Origin: Filomicrobium sp.
GTDB taxonomy: Bacteria > Pseudomonadota > Alphaproteobacteria > Rhizobiales > Hyphomicrobiaceae
Direction of reading: 5' to 3'
Assembly (NCBI GenBank): GCA_029287535.1
Contig: JARFQY010000048.1
Span: forward strand, 71,542 to 123,644
Length of the DNA: 52,103 nt
The number at the start of each line of letters is the position of its first letter. Positions within the stretch are counted from its first letter, which is position 1. The notes below the pieces were generated by a model. That model did not search any database. It was not told the origin of the DNA and saw only the letters and a program-made list of their open reading frames with translations. This document shows positions 17,467 through 27,012 of the stretch, one piece after another. Position numbers and translations under genes: made by a program.

Positions 17467-18366
17467 TCAATCAATCGGCAGTTTGCGCTCCGATTGCCCC
17501 TCTGCACCGACCAGCGTCAACGTAATTGTTCGGCCCTTGAGGTCCTCGAGTTCGAACGAGTCACGCAAATCGATCACGAAGCGGGAAGAGTCTCCGTCAG
17601 GCCCGGCAACCCGCTTCGCCATCGGCAGGTAGATACCATCGGGCGCCTCGGCGAATACATCGCCCTGATCGGCCCCACCTGGAAACTTCAAATCGAGCAC
17701 GATGCGGGGCTCTTTACCATTCAATACGGCTTCATGGCTGATGAGTTCGGGATCGCCGCTTCGTCTGGCGGCAGCGTGCCGCGGCGCGTGGTCGAGTGCC
17801 TCGGTCAAAGGCCTCGGCATTGGCAGCGAAACGCCCTGCGGAACAACCAGGCTCAGGCTGGCCTCGGCCGGAATACAGATTTCCCGGCAAACTCCAAACG
17901 CGAAATCGAGCTTGAGGTGCAGCGGCCGTCCTTCGTCACGCGGTGTGATCACCACCGGCAGAACGACGCTATCTTTGTAGCCGATGCTATCGCCTGAAGC
18001 GTCCGCCAGCCGTTTCGGTGCCGGATACACAACCTTCGCGTCCGCCACATTGCTGGATTTTGACCAATCGAAATAAGGCGGAACGCCACCCGCTTCGCCA
18101 GGGTTGCGCCAGTAGGTCTTCCATCCTGGCTGCAATTCAATCTGTACACCAGCAACTATTTTGGGCGCCTCTGCACCCTGCGCCAGGCCGCGCCCGGCGA
18201 CCATCCGGACCCGGGAAGCATGACCATCGACCCAGTCCGATGCGAGACCCGGTCCGGCCAGAACCGGCCCCGGCGCACCGCCCAGAATCGCCGCCGAGAC
18301 GCCCACCACGGCTGCAAGGGCCCCCAGCCCGGATCGGGTCCACCTGATGTTAGAAAGTGGGGTCAA
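17467..18366 (-). CDS. Exported DsbD N-terminal-like domain protein
   Basis: This is a 299-residue exported protein with a domain like the N-terminal periplasmic part of DsbD/ScsB-type reductases. It lacks the membrane and thioredoxin parts of DsbD. A signal peptide with an Ala/Gly/Val core ends near VLAGPG. The domain has VQIELQPGWKTYWRNPGEAG and a Cys pair in FGVCREICIPAEA (Cys160 and Cys164), the likely redox site. The start is a TTG at 18366, because AGGAGG lies 6 bases before it; an in-frame TTG at 18393 precedes that site. It would receive or pass electrons in periplasmic thiol chemistry; the partner is unknown. Confidence 0.8.
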   Translation of the reverse strand: MTPLSNIRWTRSGLGALAAVVGVSAAILGGAPGPVLAGPGLASDWVDGHASRVRMVAGRGLAQGAEAPKIVAGVQIELQPGWKTYWRNPGEAGGVPPYFDWSKSSNVADAKVVYPAPKRLADASGDSIGYKDSVVLPVVITPRDEGRPLHLKLDFAFGVCREICIPAEASLSLVVPQGVSLPMPRPLTEALDHAPRHAAARRSGDPELISHEAVLNGKEPRIVLDLKFPGGADQGDVFAEAPDGIYLPMAKRVAGPDGDSSRFVIDLRDSFELEDLKGRTITLTLVGAEGQSERKLPID

Positions 18367-18538
18367 ACCGCCCCTCCTGATCAATTCGGCCAATCACCAT
18401 CACTTAAGCGGTTTCCCGCAGACCGCAAATCACGACTGCTCCAGTTCGCGTGACCAAACCCGGTCCGTTAAGTAAGTACGCATTGAACCGAGCGAAATCC
18501 GCTTCACTTCCGCCGCTATGCGGCGCTAAGCTAGGTTC

Positions 18539-19153
18539 ATGAGCAAGACGTCTTTGACAGATGACCAAGGTGCTTCGTTTCTTGAAGGCCAACTCCTGAT
18601 CGCGATGCCGGCCATGTCGGACCCGCGCTTCGCGCGATCGGTAATCTACATGTGTGCGCATTCCGACGAAGGCGCCATGGGGCTCATTATTAATCAAACG
18701 GCCAAGCACATCTCATTTCCCGATCTTCTCGACAGATTAGAGATTTTCCCCCCAAACGGTGAAGCGGACACGGGTTTCGAGGATGCTCCCGATCTGCCCG
18801 TCCATGTTGGCGGCCCCGTTGAAACAGGGCGCGGCTTCGTCCTCCATAGCGCGGACTACTTCGTAGACAACTCAACCCTGGCGATTCAGAATGAGATTTG
18901 CCTGACCGCCACACTGGAAATCCTTAAGGCGATCGCCTTGGGGCAAGGCCCGGAGCACGCGCTTCTCGCCCTTGGCTATGCCGGTTGGTCTCCCGGTCAG
19001 CTTGAAAGCGAAATCCAGGCCAACGGCTGGCTAAATTGTCCGGCCGATCCGGATATCGTCTTCGCAGAAAACCAATTCGACAAGTACGGGCAGGCTCTGG
19101 CCGTCCTCGGAATCGACCCCTCGTTTTTGGTCGCCGACGCCGGTCACGCTTAG
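18539..19153 (+). CDS. YqgE/AlgH family protein (DUF179)
   Basis: This is a 204-residue member of the widespread DUF179 family. Its biochemical role is not settled; AlgH was first linked to alginate regulation in Pseudomonas. Recognition is by [19 protein letters not shown], then [16 protein letters not shown], the [16 protein letters not shown] strand and [16 protein letters not shown]. The start codon stands alone between two divergent genes. It converges with the GGDEF/EAL gene, 15 bases between stops. Confidence 0.93.
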   Translation: MSKTSLTDDQGASFLEGQLLIAMPAMSDPRFARSVIYMCAHSDEGAMGLIINQTAKHISFPDLLDRLEIFPPNGEADTGFEDAPDLPVHVGGPVETGRGFVLHSADYFVDNSTLAIQNEICLTATLEILKAIALGQGPEHALLALGYAGWSPGQLESEIQANGWLNCPADPDIVFAENQFDKYGQALAVLGIDPSFLVADAGHA

Positions 19154-19168
19154 ACGTTCCCCCACGGG

Positions 19169-22100
19169 CTAGCCCTGCCTCTGCTTCTTGACCGTATCGA
19201 CACCACCGCCAGCGGCGACAGGCGCGGCTTGTCCCGCGGAGCCCGCCGCTGGTCCCTTGCCGGCAAGGCGACGCAGGCTCGCCGCAATACCCGGCGGCAG
19301 ATGGGCGTAGGGGTCCTCCTCATCCGGACCGGAAGGCGAAGAAGGCCCGTTGCCGGCGGTCAGAGGCGGAGCGGCGACGGGTGGCAGTGGCGAAGTTGAC
19401 GGCGTGGCAGGTGGGCCCTTGCTGAGCGGAGGAGGGAACGGTTGTGACGCCGTTTTGTCGCCGGCACCTTTTGTCACTGCATCGTCGCCCGCTTGCGGCG
19501 GGCGCTGCCCCGCAGGCGGCGGAGGCGGCGGCTTGGGCTGCCCGTTCGAAGCTGGAGCGCTCACAGGCGGCGCCTGGGGCGGCTTGGGTGGGGACAAAGG
19601 CGGCGGAGCTTTTGCGGAGGACGCTGATGCCGCGCCCTTTGTGTCCCCAAACGCACTCGTCGCGCTTGCGGCGTTTTTCGGGGCAGCCGCGTTGACGGGT
19701 GGTGTCGGAGGCGGCTTCACCGATGCGACTGGCTTCGGCTGGGCTGTCTTTGGAGGGTCGCCGGGGCCACCTGCTGAAGAGGAGCCCCGAACGGCCTTGC
19801 CCAACGCCAATGCGGCATCTTGGACCGGAGCGGTAGGACTTGCACCCCGGCGTCTGGACAGGTTCTCCGTTTTGGGCTCCGCGGCCATAGCAGCCGGAGG
19901 TGCCGGGCGCGGTTTCGCGGGAACGACTGGCGGGGCAGCAGGGGCGGGCGTCGCCGTACCGGGCTTGCGCGCAGCATCCCCACGAGCAGCAGGCGCCTGC
20001 GGCATGGGAGGCATTGCACCCCCATTCGGCGGTCGTTGTGGCATCGCAGCCGGTGGCGGCGGAGTCTTTGGTGGCGACGGCTGCCCTCTGGCCTGCGGAG
20101 ACTGTGGCGGCGGCACGTCCGTCTTCTGCGGAGCCGATACAGGCTTTGTTATCGGAGCGGCAGGCCCGGCAGGCGCCGCATTCGGTGGTTTCGCGGCGGC
20201 AACAGGCTTGGCGGGTGCCGCGACTGGTCGGGGCTGCCTTGGCGCAACCGGGTTGGCGGCTCTGGCAGGCTGCGGCACGTCACGGGCCTTTTCGGGCGGC
20301 TGCTGACGCTCCATGGGCCGCACGGTCACATTTGGAAGGCTCGCGATCGTTCGTCTTGCATCCCTGGCAGCATCATCGACGGGCGGGCGCTGCGGCCGCG
20401 GAGGCGTTCTTTCGCTTGTCGCTCCTTTTGGCGGGGGAGCACCTTCGTAGGTGAGCTGAAGCGGCTTGGCCGGGCGTTGCGAAGCCGCGTCGGCTTCGGC
20501 GTCGGTCCGCTTTTTCTTCTTGGTCTTCTTCGGGCGCGTCCGGAACAGGCCAGCCGCCTCGAGCTTGCGCTCCGACTTTGCGATCAGTTTGACAAGCTCA
20601 ACCACGTCGGCATCTGGCATTGGCTCGCCGTAGTAAAGACCCTGCCCGTATTCGCAGCCGATCGCCCTGAGAAACACGACGTCCTCTTCGATCTCAACGC
20701 CTTCGGCCAGCACCTTCTTGCCGAGTTCATGAGCCAACGATGCGATCGATCGGACAACCGCAGCCCCCTCGCCTTCGCCGGCCGTTCCGGCCTGCACGAT
20801 GGACTGGTCGATCTTGATCGTTCCAATTGGGAAACGTTGCAAATAGGTCAGCGAAGAGTAACCCGCACCGAATTCGTCAAGGACAATCTCCGAACCGGCC
20901 GCCCCAAGGGCCTGCATGAGTTCGATTGCACGTTCCGGATTGTCCATCGCCAGCGCCTCGTTAACTTCAAGGCGAATGCAGCTTGGTGGCACAATATGGC
21001 GCCCGATGATTTGTCGCCATTCCTCCACCAGCTCCGGCCGGAACAACTGACAATTCGAGATATTGATACTAGCGAACAGCGGCGCCTCGCTGCGCGGCAA
21101 CAGCTTCTGCCAAACCTTCGCCGACTCCAGTGATCGGAGCAGCAGGTGGTTTCCAACCTTCTTGATCAGGTCGCACTTTTCAGCAATCTCAATGATCGTG
21201 CCGTGATTGATCAGCTTGTGCTTAGGATGCTCCCACCGCAACACGGCTTCAAAACCAGCAAGTTCCTCGGTCGGCAGATAAACGATCGGCTGGAAGTAGA
21301 CGGAGATCTGCCCCGCCTCGAGGGCTGCACGCAGCTCTTGTTCGCGCAGAGGCAGACCAGATGCCTCGCTACGCATGTCGGGATGGTAAATCTCGATCCG
21401 GTCCGCGCCTTTGCGCTTCGCCCGGTACATGGCGATTTCAGCTCCCTTGAGAAGCTCTTCAGGCGACGTGCTATCGCCATCGTAGACCGCAATCCCAAGC
21501 GAGCCGGTCACAATGATGTCTTGTCCGGCAATCTTGATCGGCGAGCGAAGAGAACGCCGGATCCGCTCAGCCAAACCGGCAAGCTCGCGCGGGTCCTGCT
21601 GGTTCAAAAGCAGCACGGCGAATTGATCGCCGGCGATCCGCGCCAGGGTGTCATGCGCTCCAAGGTGGCGCCTGAGGCGTCTTGCAATGGTCAGCAATAG
21701 ACTGTCGCCGACGACGAGACCGAGGTTCTGATTGATACTACGGAACCGGTCGAGGTCGATGAAGATGATCGTCGGGCGAATATCCGGCTCATTCTTCGAG
21801 CGTTCTCCAGCGACTTTAAGCCGGTCGAGAAAAATCTCTCTGTTGGGCAAGTCCGTCACGCGACAGCGAACCGCGTCCTGAAGCAATCTTTCGTGTGTCC
21901 GCTTCGGGTCGGTGATATCGCGCAGCAAACCAACGCAGCGCACGTTACGACGGTCGGCGCTTTCTACGCTGGCGGCTTCCAACTCATACCAGCGGTACGT
22001 ATTGTCGGAATGACGCAACCGGAACTCCAATCGAATGCGTCCGCCGGATCGCTCTTGAATCGACCATAAAACCAGCCGGAACCGATCACGGTCCGCTGGA

Positions 22101-23506
22101 TGCACGTGTTGAAGAAACTCCTCGACCTTGGTCGACAGCTCGCCCTGACTAAGACCGAGTTGCGCTTCGAGAACCGGGCTGACCTTGATCTCATCGCGCC
22201 GCGCGCTCCACTCCCAGGTCGCGGCTCCGACCCCATCTACCGCCAACGCGCGAAGCTGCTTTTCGTCTGGCGCCGAGCCGTACGTCGGCTCCATCGAACG
22301 GAACGCAAATTGCGTCACCGTAAAACCGATCAAAACGACCACAAGCACAAGCCCTGCCGCCAGGCCGGCCACGACGACATCACCCGACATCCGCCCTGTC
22401 AGCGTAACCGCGGTCCCAAAGGTCCAAACCAGAAACAGCATCCAGGTCGGGATCAATGACATCGCCCGGTCTTGACCACGCACCGCCAGGAAAAATACGA
22501 GCGCCGCGCCAGCCCCTCCGATCAACAGGAAGGACAATCGCGCGAATGTCGCCGACAATCGCGGATCAACCACGGCTACGGCGATCAGCGCCAACTGGGA
22601 CAGTATCCAGACGCCGAACAGCATCCGCACCAGGCCGTGCCCCAGCCCAAGCCGCAAAAACGTGTAAAGGAAGATAACAAGGCTCGCCGCGATCGAAGCT
22701 TCACCGGCAGCGCGATAAACCGCATTGTCCTCCGGTCGCAGGTTGAACAGCTTGTGAAAGAAGCCGAAGTCTACGCAAAGGTAGACAAGGACACACCACG
22801 CCACCAATGCCGCCGTCGGAAAGATCGCCTTGTGATTGGCGGCGAATATGGCGGTGAGAAAGATCGCCATCAGACCGGTCAGGCCAAGCAGCGTGCCGTT
22901 GAACAACTGCCGCTCACGCACCTTGAGTTCGTAGGCCAACGGCTTCCATAGGAAGATGCGCGCGAACCTTTCCGAGGACAACTCGGCAACGTATGTGATC
23001 GTCTGACCCGGCTCCAAGGTGATGCTGAAGACGTCGGCGCGGTCGCTCTTCACCCGCTCCGGAACAAAGCCGATCGACGGCGTAACAGAAGTAATCCGGC
23101 GCGCATCGAGGTCTGGCCAGACACCGCCGGAACCGACGCTGTTGTAGCGATCGGCCGTAATCCACCGCTCAATATGACGGTCGCTGTTGTTGGTCAGCGC
23201 GAAAACGATCCAGTTGGGGTTGGTTCCCGCTGTCGCCGCCTTGACATCCATCCGTCCGACGACGCCATCGACACCAGCGGCTGTTTCCACCTGCAGGCTA
23301 TCTCCGCGGTTATCCCAGATCTCCCCGCGGGACGTAATTTCGATGGTATCGAGTTTCGGATTGACTTGGATTGGCTCCAAAGCATCACTGGGACCGGACT
23401 GCAACAGCAAGCCTGCCAAGACGACCGTCAGCATAACGACAACGCGAAGCCGGAGCCATGCCAAATCAGGCATGCGTCCCCCCCGGCCGCGATGATCGTC
23501 GTTCAT
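19169..23506 (-). CDS. Large membrane PAS-GGDEF-EAL protein with proline-rich tail
   Basis: This 1445-residue protein belongs to cyclic-di-GMP signalling proteins. It has a signal-like segment (about 21-42), a periplasmic 7TMR-DISM-type sensor (about 45-190), about seven membrane helices (200-400), a PAS domain (415-535), GGDEF (545-705) and EAL (715-965). The GGDEF signature reads AGDQF (625-629), so cyclase activity is unlikely. The EAL domain has EAVL at 753, NISN at 815, LEVNE at 846, DEFG at 877 instead of DDFG, K898 and EGVE at 935. Some metal ligands are thus conservatively changed and phosphodiesterase activity is uncertain. After a lysine patch (991-1000) about 440 residues are Pro/Ala-rich and probably disordered. 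It is the last gene of the run from ctaC, 5 bases after the GNAT stop codon. Confidence 0.88.
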   Translation of the reverse strand: MNDDHRGRGGRMPDLAWLRLRVVVMLTVVLAGLLLQSGPSDALEPIQVNPKLDTIEITSRGEIWDNRGDSLQVETAAGVDGVVGRMDVKAATAGTNPNWIVFALTNNSDRHIERWITADRYNSVGSGGVWPDLDARRITSVTPSIGFVPERVKSDRADVFSITLEPGQTITYVAELSSERFARIFLWKPLAYELKVRERQLFNGTLLGLTGLMAIFLTAIFAANHKAIFPTAALVAWCVLVYLCVDFGFFHKLFNLRPEDNAVYRAAGEASIAASLVIFLYTFLRLGLGHGLVRMLFGVWILSQLALIAVAVVDPRLSATFARLSFLLIGGAGAALVFFLAVRGQDRAMSLIPTWMLFLVWTFGTAVTLTGRMSGDVVVAGLAAGLVLVVVLIGFTVTQFAFRSMEPTYGSAPDEKQLRALAVDGVGAATWEWSARRDEIKVSPVLEAQLGLSQGELSTKVEEFLQHVHPADRDRFRLVLWSIQERSGGRIRLEFRLRHSDNTYRWYELEAASVESADRRNVRCVGLLRDITDPKRTHERLLQDAVRCRVTDLPNREIFLDRLKVAGERSKNEPDIRPTIIFIDLDRFRSINQNLGLVVGDSLLLTIARRLRRHLGAHDTLARIAGDQFAVLLLNQQDPRELAGLAERIRRSLRSPIKIAGQDIIVTGSLGIAVYDGDSTSPEELLKGAEIAMYRAKRKGADRIEIYHPDMRSEASGLPLREQELRAALEAGQISVYFQPIVYLPTEELAGFEAVLRWEHPKHKLINHGTIIEIAEKCDLIKKVGNHLLLRSLESAKVWQKLLPRSEAPLFASINISNCQLFRPELVEEWRQIIGRHIVPPSCIRLEVNEALAMDNPERAIELMQALGAAGSEIVLDEFGAGYSSLTYLQRFPIGTIKIDQSIVQAGTAGEGEGAAVVRSIASLAHELGKKVLAEGVEIEEDVVFLRAIGCEYGQGLYYGEPMPDADVVELVKLIAKSERKLEAAGLFRTRPKKTKKKKRTDAEADAASQRPAKPLQLTYEGAPPPKGATSERTPPRPQRPPVDDAARDARRTIASLPNVTVRPMERQQPPEKARDVPQPARAANPVAPRQPRPVAAPAKPVAAAKPPNAAPAGPAAPITKPVSAPQKTDVPPPQSPQARGQPSPPKTPPPPAAMPQRPPNGGAMPPMPQAPAARGDAARKPGTATPAPAAPPVVPAKPRPAPPAAMAAEPKTENLSRRRGASPTAPVQDAALALGKAVRGSSSAGGPGDPPKTAQPKPVASVKPPPTPPVNAAAPKNAASATSAFGDTKGAASASSAKAPPPLSPPKPPQAPPVSAPASNGQPKPPPPPPAGQRPPQAGDDAVTKGAGDKTASQPFPPPLSKGPPATPSTSPLPPVAAPPLTAGNGPSSPSGPDEEDPYAHLPPGIAASLRRLAGKGPAAGSAGQAAPVAAGGGVDTVKKQRQG

Positions 23507-23511
23507 AAGCC

Positions 23512-24105
23512 CTATGTCCCCTCGTCGGTCTCATCGGCAAGAAGCGCGAATCGAATATGATCTTGCCACGATCCGCTTATCTTTAGATAGCGTCGTGCCA
23601 AGCCTTCCCGTGCGAATCCCGTCCGTTCCAACACCCTTATCGAGGCTGTATTGGACGGCATCGAGGCAGCTTCAAGCCGATGCAGACGCAACTGTCCGAA
23701 CGCGTAGGGGATAACCGCGCCTACGGCCTCGCTCATGAAGCCGCAGCGGACATGGGCCGCTCCAAGCCAATATCCAAGCGTCGCACACTGCATAACGCCA
23801 CGTCTGACGTTACCGAGCGTTAGGCCCCCAACCAGCCTGTCTTCGGCGGTCTCAAAGACACCAAAGGCATAGCCTAGGTCTTCCCGCGCCTCCCGCTGAT
23901 AATGCCGTATCCGCCGCCGGTAAGAACTGCGCCAGAGTTCATCCTGCCGCCACTCCGGCTCCCAGGGCTCGAGATGAGCCCGGCTGGCCGCTCTAAGGTC
24001 CGACCACTCCGTATAGTCGTCCAGAGTCAGCGGACGCAGATGGACACGCTGGCCCCGAACAATCTCTGCAACCTCGTTGGCGGTTGAAGGACGCAGGAAT
24101 GCCAA
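23512..24105 (-). CDS. GNAT N-acetyltransferase, RimJ/RimL type
   Basis: This is a 197-residue acetyltransferase that would use acetyl-CoA to modify an amino group, possibly a protein N-terminus as in RimJ. Family marks are RGQRVHLRPLTLDDY at the start, LGYWLGAAHVRCGFMSEAVGAVIPYAF in the acetyl-CoA binding part, and SMPSNTASIRVLERTGFAREGLARRYLKISGSWQDH. The start is a TTG with GGAGGAGG 6 bases before it; that site overlaps the end of the M16 gene, so translation is probably coupled. The substrate cannot be told. Confidence 0.88.
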   Translation of the reverse strand: MAFLRPSTANEVAEIVRGQRVHLRPLTLDDYTEWSDLRAASRAHLEPWEPEWRQDELWRSSYRRRIRHYQREAREDLGYAFGVFETAEDRLVGGLTLGNVRRGVMQCATLGYWLGAAHVRCGFMSEAVGAVIPYAFGQLRLHRLEAASMPSNTASIRVLERTGFAREGLARRYLKISGSWQDHIRFALLADETDEGT

Positions 24106-24119
24106 CTTCGACCTCCTCC

Positions 24120-25400
24120 TTAAGCGGCCGCCGGACGGAATGACTTGCTGGCACGCTGTGCGTGATCCTGGGACCTTGCGCCGGCGCCGACCACCGCAAC
24201 CGTTGGAACGCCGAGGATCATGCCAGCAATCAGCTCGCGTACATCCTCCGCTGTGACCGCATCAACTTTGGCGACAAGCTCGCTCTTGTCGATCAACCGG
24301 CCATGGCAGATGAGCTGCCGGGCCATCTGTTCCGCCCGCGCTGCGGAACTTTCAAGACCCATCATCAATCCGGCTTTGAGCTGAGCCTTGGCCCGCATGA
24401 CCTCACTGCACGTCGGGCCGTCTTCCGCCAATCGCCGGATCTCATCGCTGAGAACGCCGAGAAGTTCATCAGCAAGCTCCGGCCCCGTGGCAGCGTGAAC
24501 GGTCATCACTCCGGTGTCGCTCAGGCCCCAGACCGACGAGTAAACCGAATAACAAAGGCCGCGTTTCTCTCGCGCCTCCTGGAACAGTCGTGAGGACATT
24601 CCGCCGCCAAGCAAGCCGGAGAGCACTTGAGAAGCAAAGTAGCCCGGCCGGCCGTACGCCGGCGATTCAAAGCCGAACAGAACGTGACATTGTTCGTAAG
24701 GCCGCGCTGAAGCCGTCACCCCGCCGCAATAGCAGGCCCGCTCGCCGTCCGCGCCGGCTCCATCGGCAAAGCTAAGCCCCCCGAACAGGTCCTCTGCAAG
24801 ACGGACGACTGCATTGTGATCAACACGCCCCGCGGCGCTCAAGACCATACGCGACGAGGTATAGCGGCTATCCAGATAGGTACGCAGCCCTTCCGAAGTG
24901 ATGCCCGTCACTGTCTCTGGCGTCCCCAGGATCGTCCGGCCAAGCGGTTGGCCGGGATAAGCCGCTTCTTGTGCCAGATCATAAACGACCTCATCGGGAC
25001 AATCACGGCTGGCCGCGATTTCTTGCAAGATGACATCTCTTTCGCGCCGGAGTTCCTCTTCATCAAAGCGGGAGTTTTGCAGAATATCAGCCAGGATCTC
25101 GAGCGCCGTGCTTTCATCACCTTTGAGAACCCTGGCGTAATAAGCGGTTGTCTCGAGGCTGGTCGCCGCGTTGAGGTCTCCCCCGACGCTCTCGATTTCT
25201 TCGGCGATATCTTGAGCCGAGCGCCGCGACGTTCCCTTGAACGCCATGTGCTCGAGAAAATGCGCAATCCCATTTTCCCGAGCTGGATCGTGGCGCGCGC
25301 CCACACCGACCCAGGCGCCCAGCGAAACGGTCTCCAGATGCGGCATGTCGTGGGTCACGACCCTTAGGCCGTTAGCCAGCGTACTGAGATTGGTTGTCAT
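24120..25400 (-). CDS. M16-family zinc peptidase (processing-peptidase-like)
   Basis: This is a 426-residue zinc metallopeptidase of family M16B, related to the beta subunit of mitochondrial processing peptidase. The inverted zinc motif HFLEH is at 47-51 and the third ligand glutamate is in the helix RRERDVILQEI. The C-terminal half carries LGGGMSSRLFQEAREKRGLCYSV, the substrate-binding Arg/Tyr motif. There is no signal peptide, so it is probably cytoplasmic. It begins 8 bases after the thrC stop. The thrC-M16 pair is widespread in Alphaproteobacteria, although no shared function is known. Confidence 0.94.
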   Translation of the reverse strand: MTTNLSTLANGLRVVTHDMPHLETVSLGAWVGVGARHDPARENGIAHFLEHMAFKGTSRRSAQDIAEEIESVGGDLNAATSLETTAYYARVLKGDESTALEILADILQNSRFDEEELRRERDVILQEIAASRDCPDEVVYDLAQEAAYPGQPLGRTILGTPETVTGITSEGLRTYLDSRYTSSRMVLSAAGRVDHNAVVRLAEDLFGGLSFADGAGADGERACYCGGVTASARPYEQCHVLFGFESPAYGRPGYFASQVLSGLLGGGMSSRLFQEAREKRGLCYSVYSSVWGLSDTGVMTVHAATGPELADELLGVLSDEIRRLAEDGPTCSEVMRAKAQLKAGLMMGLESSAARAEQMARQLICHGRLIDKSELVAKVDAVTAEDVRELIAGMILGVPTVAVVGAGARSQDHAQRASKSFRPAAA

Positions 25401-25408
25401 CCGGCTCC

Positions 25409-26827
25409 TTAGGCGTGGTTGTCGGTCCCGGCACGGGCATTATTTTCGATGTAAGTTTCAATCACCGCCTGATCATTGTCGAGAACAGGAAACCGCTCTT
25501 TATCACTCATCAACGATTTCAATCGCTCGGGAAGCTTTGGCCGCTGTCCGGTGATGGCCTCCATGGCGTCGGGAAACTTGGCGGGATGAGCCGTTGCAAG
25601 CACGACCTGTGGCACTGTCTGATCACTGTCGTTTAGGCAATATTTAAGCGCATGGACGCCGCAGGCCGTATGCGGCTCAACCAGGTACTGCGAATCTTCG
25701 AGCACCTTGCGCACAGTCCTCGCGACATCGTCCTCACCTGCCGACGCGGCTGCGAAATCAACACGCATCGCGCTGGCAACTTGCCCTTCGAGCTCGAAAC
25801 GCCCCGCTTGCTTCAAACTGTCCATTTGTCTGCGCACGCCAGAAGACTCGCGATTTGAAGCTTCATAAAGATAACGCTCGAAATTCGAGGACACTTGAAT
25901 GTCCATCGACGGCGACGTTGTTGCAACGACGCCCCGGGTTTCGTAAGTGGCGCTCTCCAAGGTTCGCGGCAGGATATCGTTTTCGTTCGAGGCAATGACC
26001 AAACGATCGATCGGCAACCCCATCCTCTTTGCGCCATAGCCCGCGAAGATGTCGCCGAAGTTGCCGGTGGGTACCGAGAAAGACACGCGACGGTGAGGCG
26101 ATCCAAGCGCGGCGGCCGCAACGAAGTAGTAGGTAATCTGCGCGACGATCCGCGCCCAGTTGATGGAATTGACTCCCGAAAGCTGCACACGGTCGCGGAA
26201 GGCATGATGGTTGAACATTCCCTTCACAAGCGCCTGGCAATCATCGAACGTGCCCCGCACAGCAATGGCGTGCACATTTGACTCGCTAGGCGTCGTCATC
26301 ATGCGGCGCTGTACGTCGGAAACCCGGCCATCCGGGAATAGAATAAACACGTCCACATTGGAGGTGCCGCGAAACGCTTCAATCGCCGCCCCGCCGGTAT
26401 CGCCGGAGGTCGCTCCGATAATCGTCGCCCGGCCTGCGCGCTTTTGCAAAACGTGATCCATCAGACGCGCCAACAACTGCATGGCGACATCCTTGAACGC
26501 CAGCGTCGGTCCGTGGAACAGTTCCAGCACAAACCGGTTCGTATCGATCTGAATGAGCGGTGTAACGGCCGCATGGCCGAAGCTCGCGTAGGCGTCGCGC
26601 GACATCTCCAACAGCGCTTCCCGACCGACCGACGTTCCAACAAAGGGATGTATGACTTCGACCGCCGTTTCAGCGAAAGGGCGCCCCGCGAACGATGCAA
26701 TCTTGGCGGCGTCAAGTTGTGGCCAGCGCTCGGGGACATAAAGACCACCATCCCGCGCAAGCCCGGCAAGCAGCACCTCTTCAAAGTTCAGGATTGGGGC
26801 TTCGCCCCTTGTCGAAACATATTTCAA
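25409..26827 (-). CDS. thrC: Threonine synthase
   Basis: This PLP enzyme turns O-phosphohomoserine into threonine. The 472-residue protein is of the longer class. The PLP lysine is Lys112 in GPTLAFKDVAMQ, and TSGDTGGAAIEAF and SVPTGNFGDIFAGY (phosphate-binding glycines) follow. The start appears to be TTG at 26827: the conserved N-terminus KYVSTRGEAPILNFEEVLLAG begins right after it and no ATG precedes it in frame. It lies 185 bases behind the SURF1 gene on the same strand. thrB is at 15181-16140. Confidence 0.96.
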   Translation of the reverse strand: MKYVSTRGEAPILNFEEVLLAGLARDGGLYVPERWPQLDAAKIASFAGRPFAETAVEVIHPFVGTSVGREALLEMSRDAYASFGHAAVTPLIQIDTNRFVLELFHGPTLAFKDVAMQLLARLMDHVLQKRAGRATIIGATSGDTGGAAIEAFRGTSNVDVFILFPDGRVSDVQRRMMTTPSESNVHAIAVRGTFDDCQALVKGMFNHHAFRDRVQLSGVNSINWARIVAQITYYFVAAAALGSPHRRVSFSVPTGNFGDIFAGYGAKRMGLPIDRLVIASNENDILPRTLESATYETRGVVATTSPSMDIQVSSNFERYLYEASNRESSGVRRQMDSLKQAGRFELEGQVASAMRVDFAAASAGEDDVARTVRKVLEDSQYLVEPHTACGVHALKYCLNDSDQTVPQVVLATAHPAKFPDAMEAITGQRPKLPERLKSLMSDKERFPVLDNDQAVIETYIENNARAGTDNHA

Positions 26828-27012
26828 CGGCGGTCTCTACTGGCTTGGCTGCAACATTTCATCCCGACATCAGAGCTTTGCCGTCCGCCGAATAGGACGC
26901 CATGATGAATGCCGGATTCTTCAGAGCAAACAGCACGGCCGTCGCAGCGCGAGTGTCGGCAAACTGGGTGGCAACGTAGTCGCACAGGTCAACGACAACA
27001 AGATGCGCTTTT

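Noticed and set aside
19350-20306. 318-codon glycine-rich open frame on the + strand
   Set aside because: It is the complement of the proline-rich tail of the GGDEF/EAL protein; the Gly content simply mirrors the Pro codons.
19820-21133. 437-codon open frame on the + strand
   Set aside because: It is antisense to the EAL domain and tail, rich in Arg and without domain marks.
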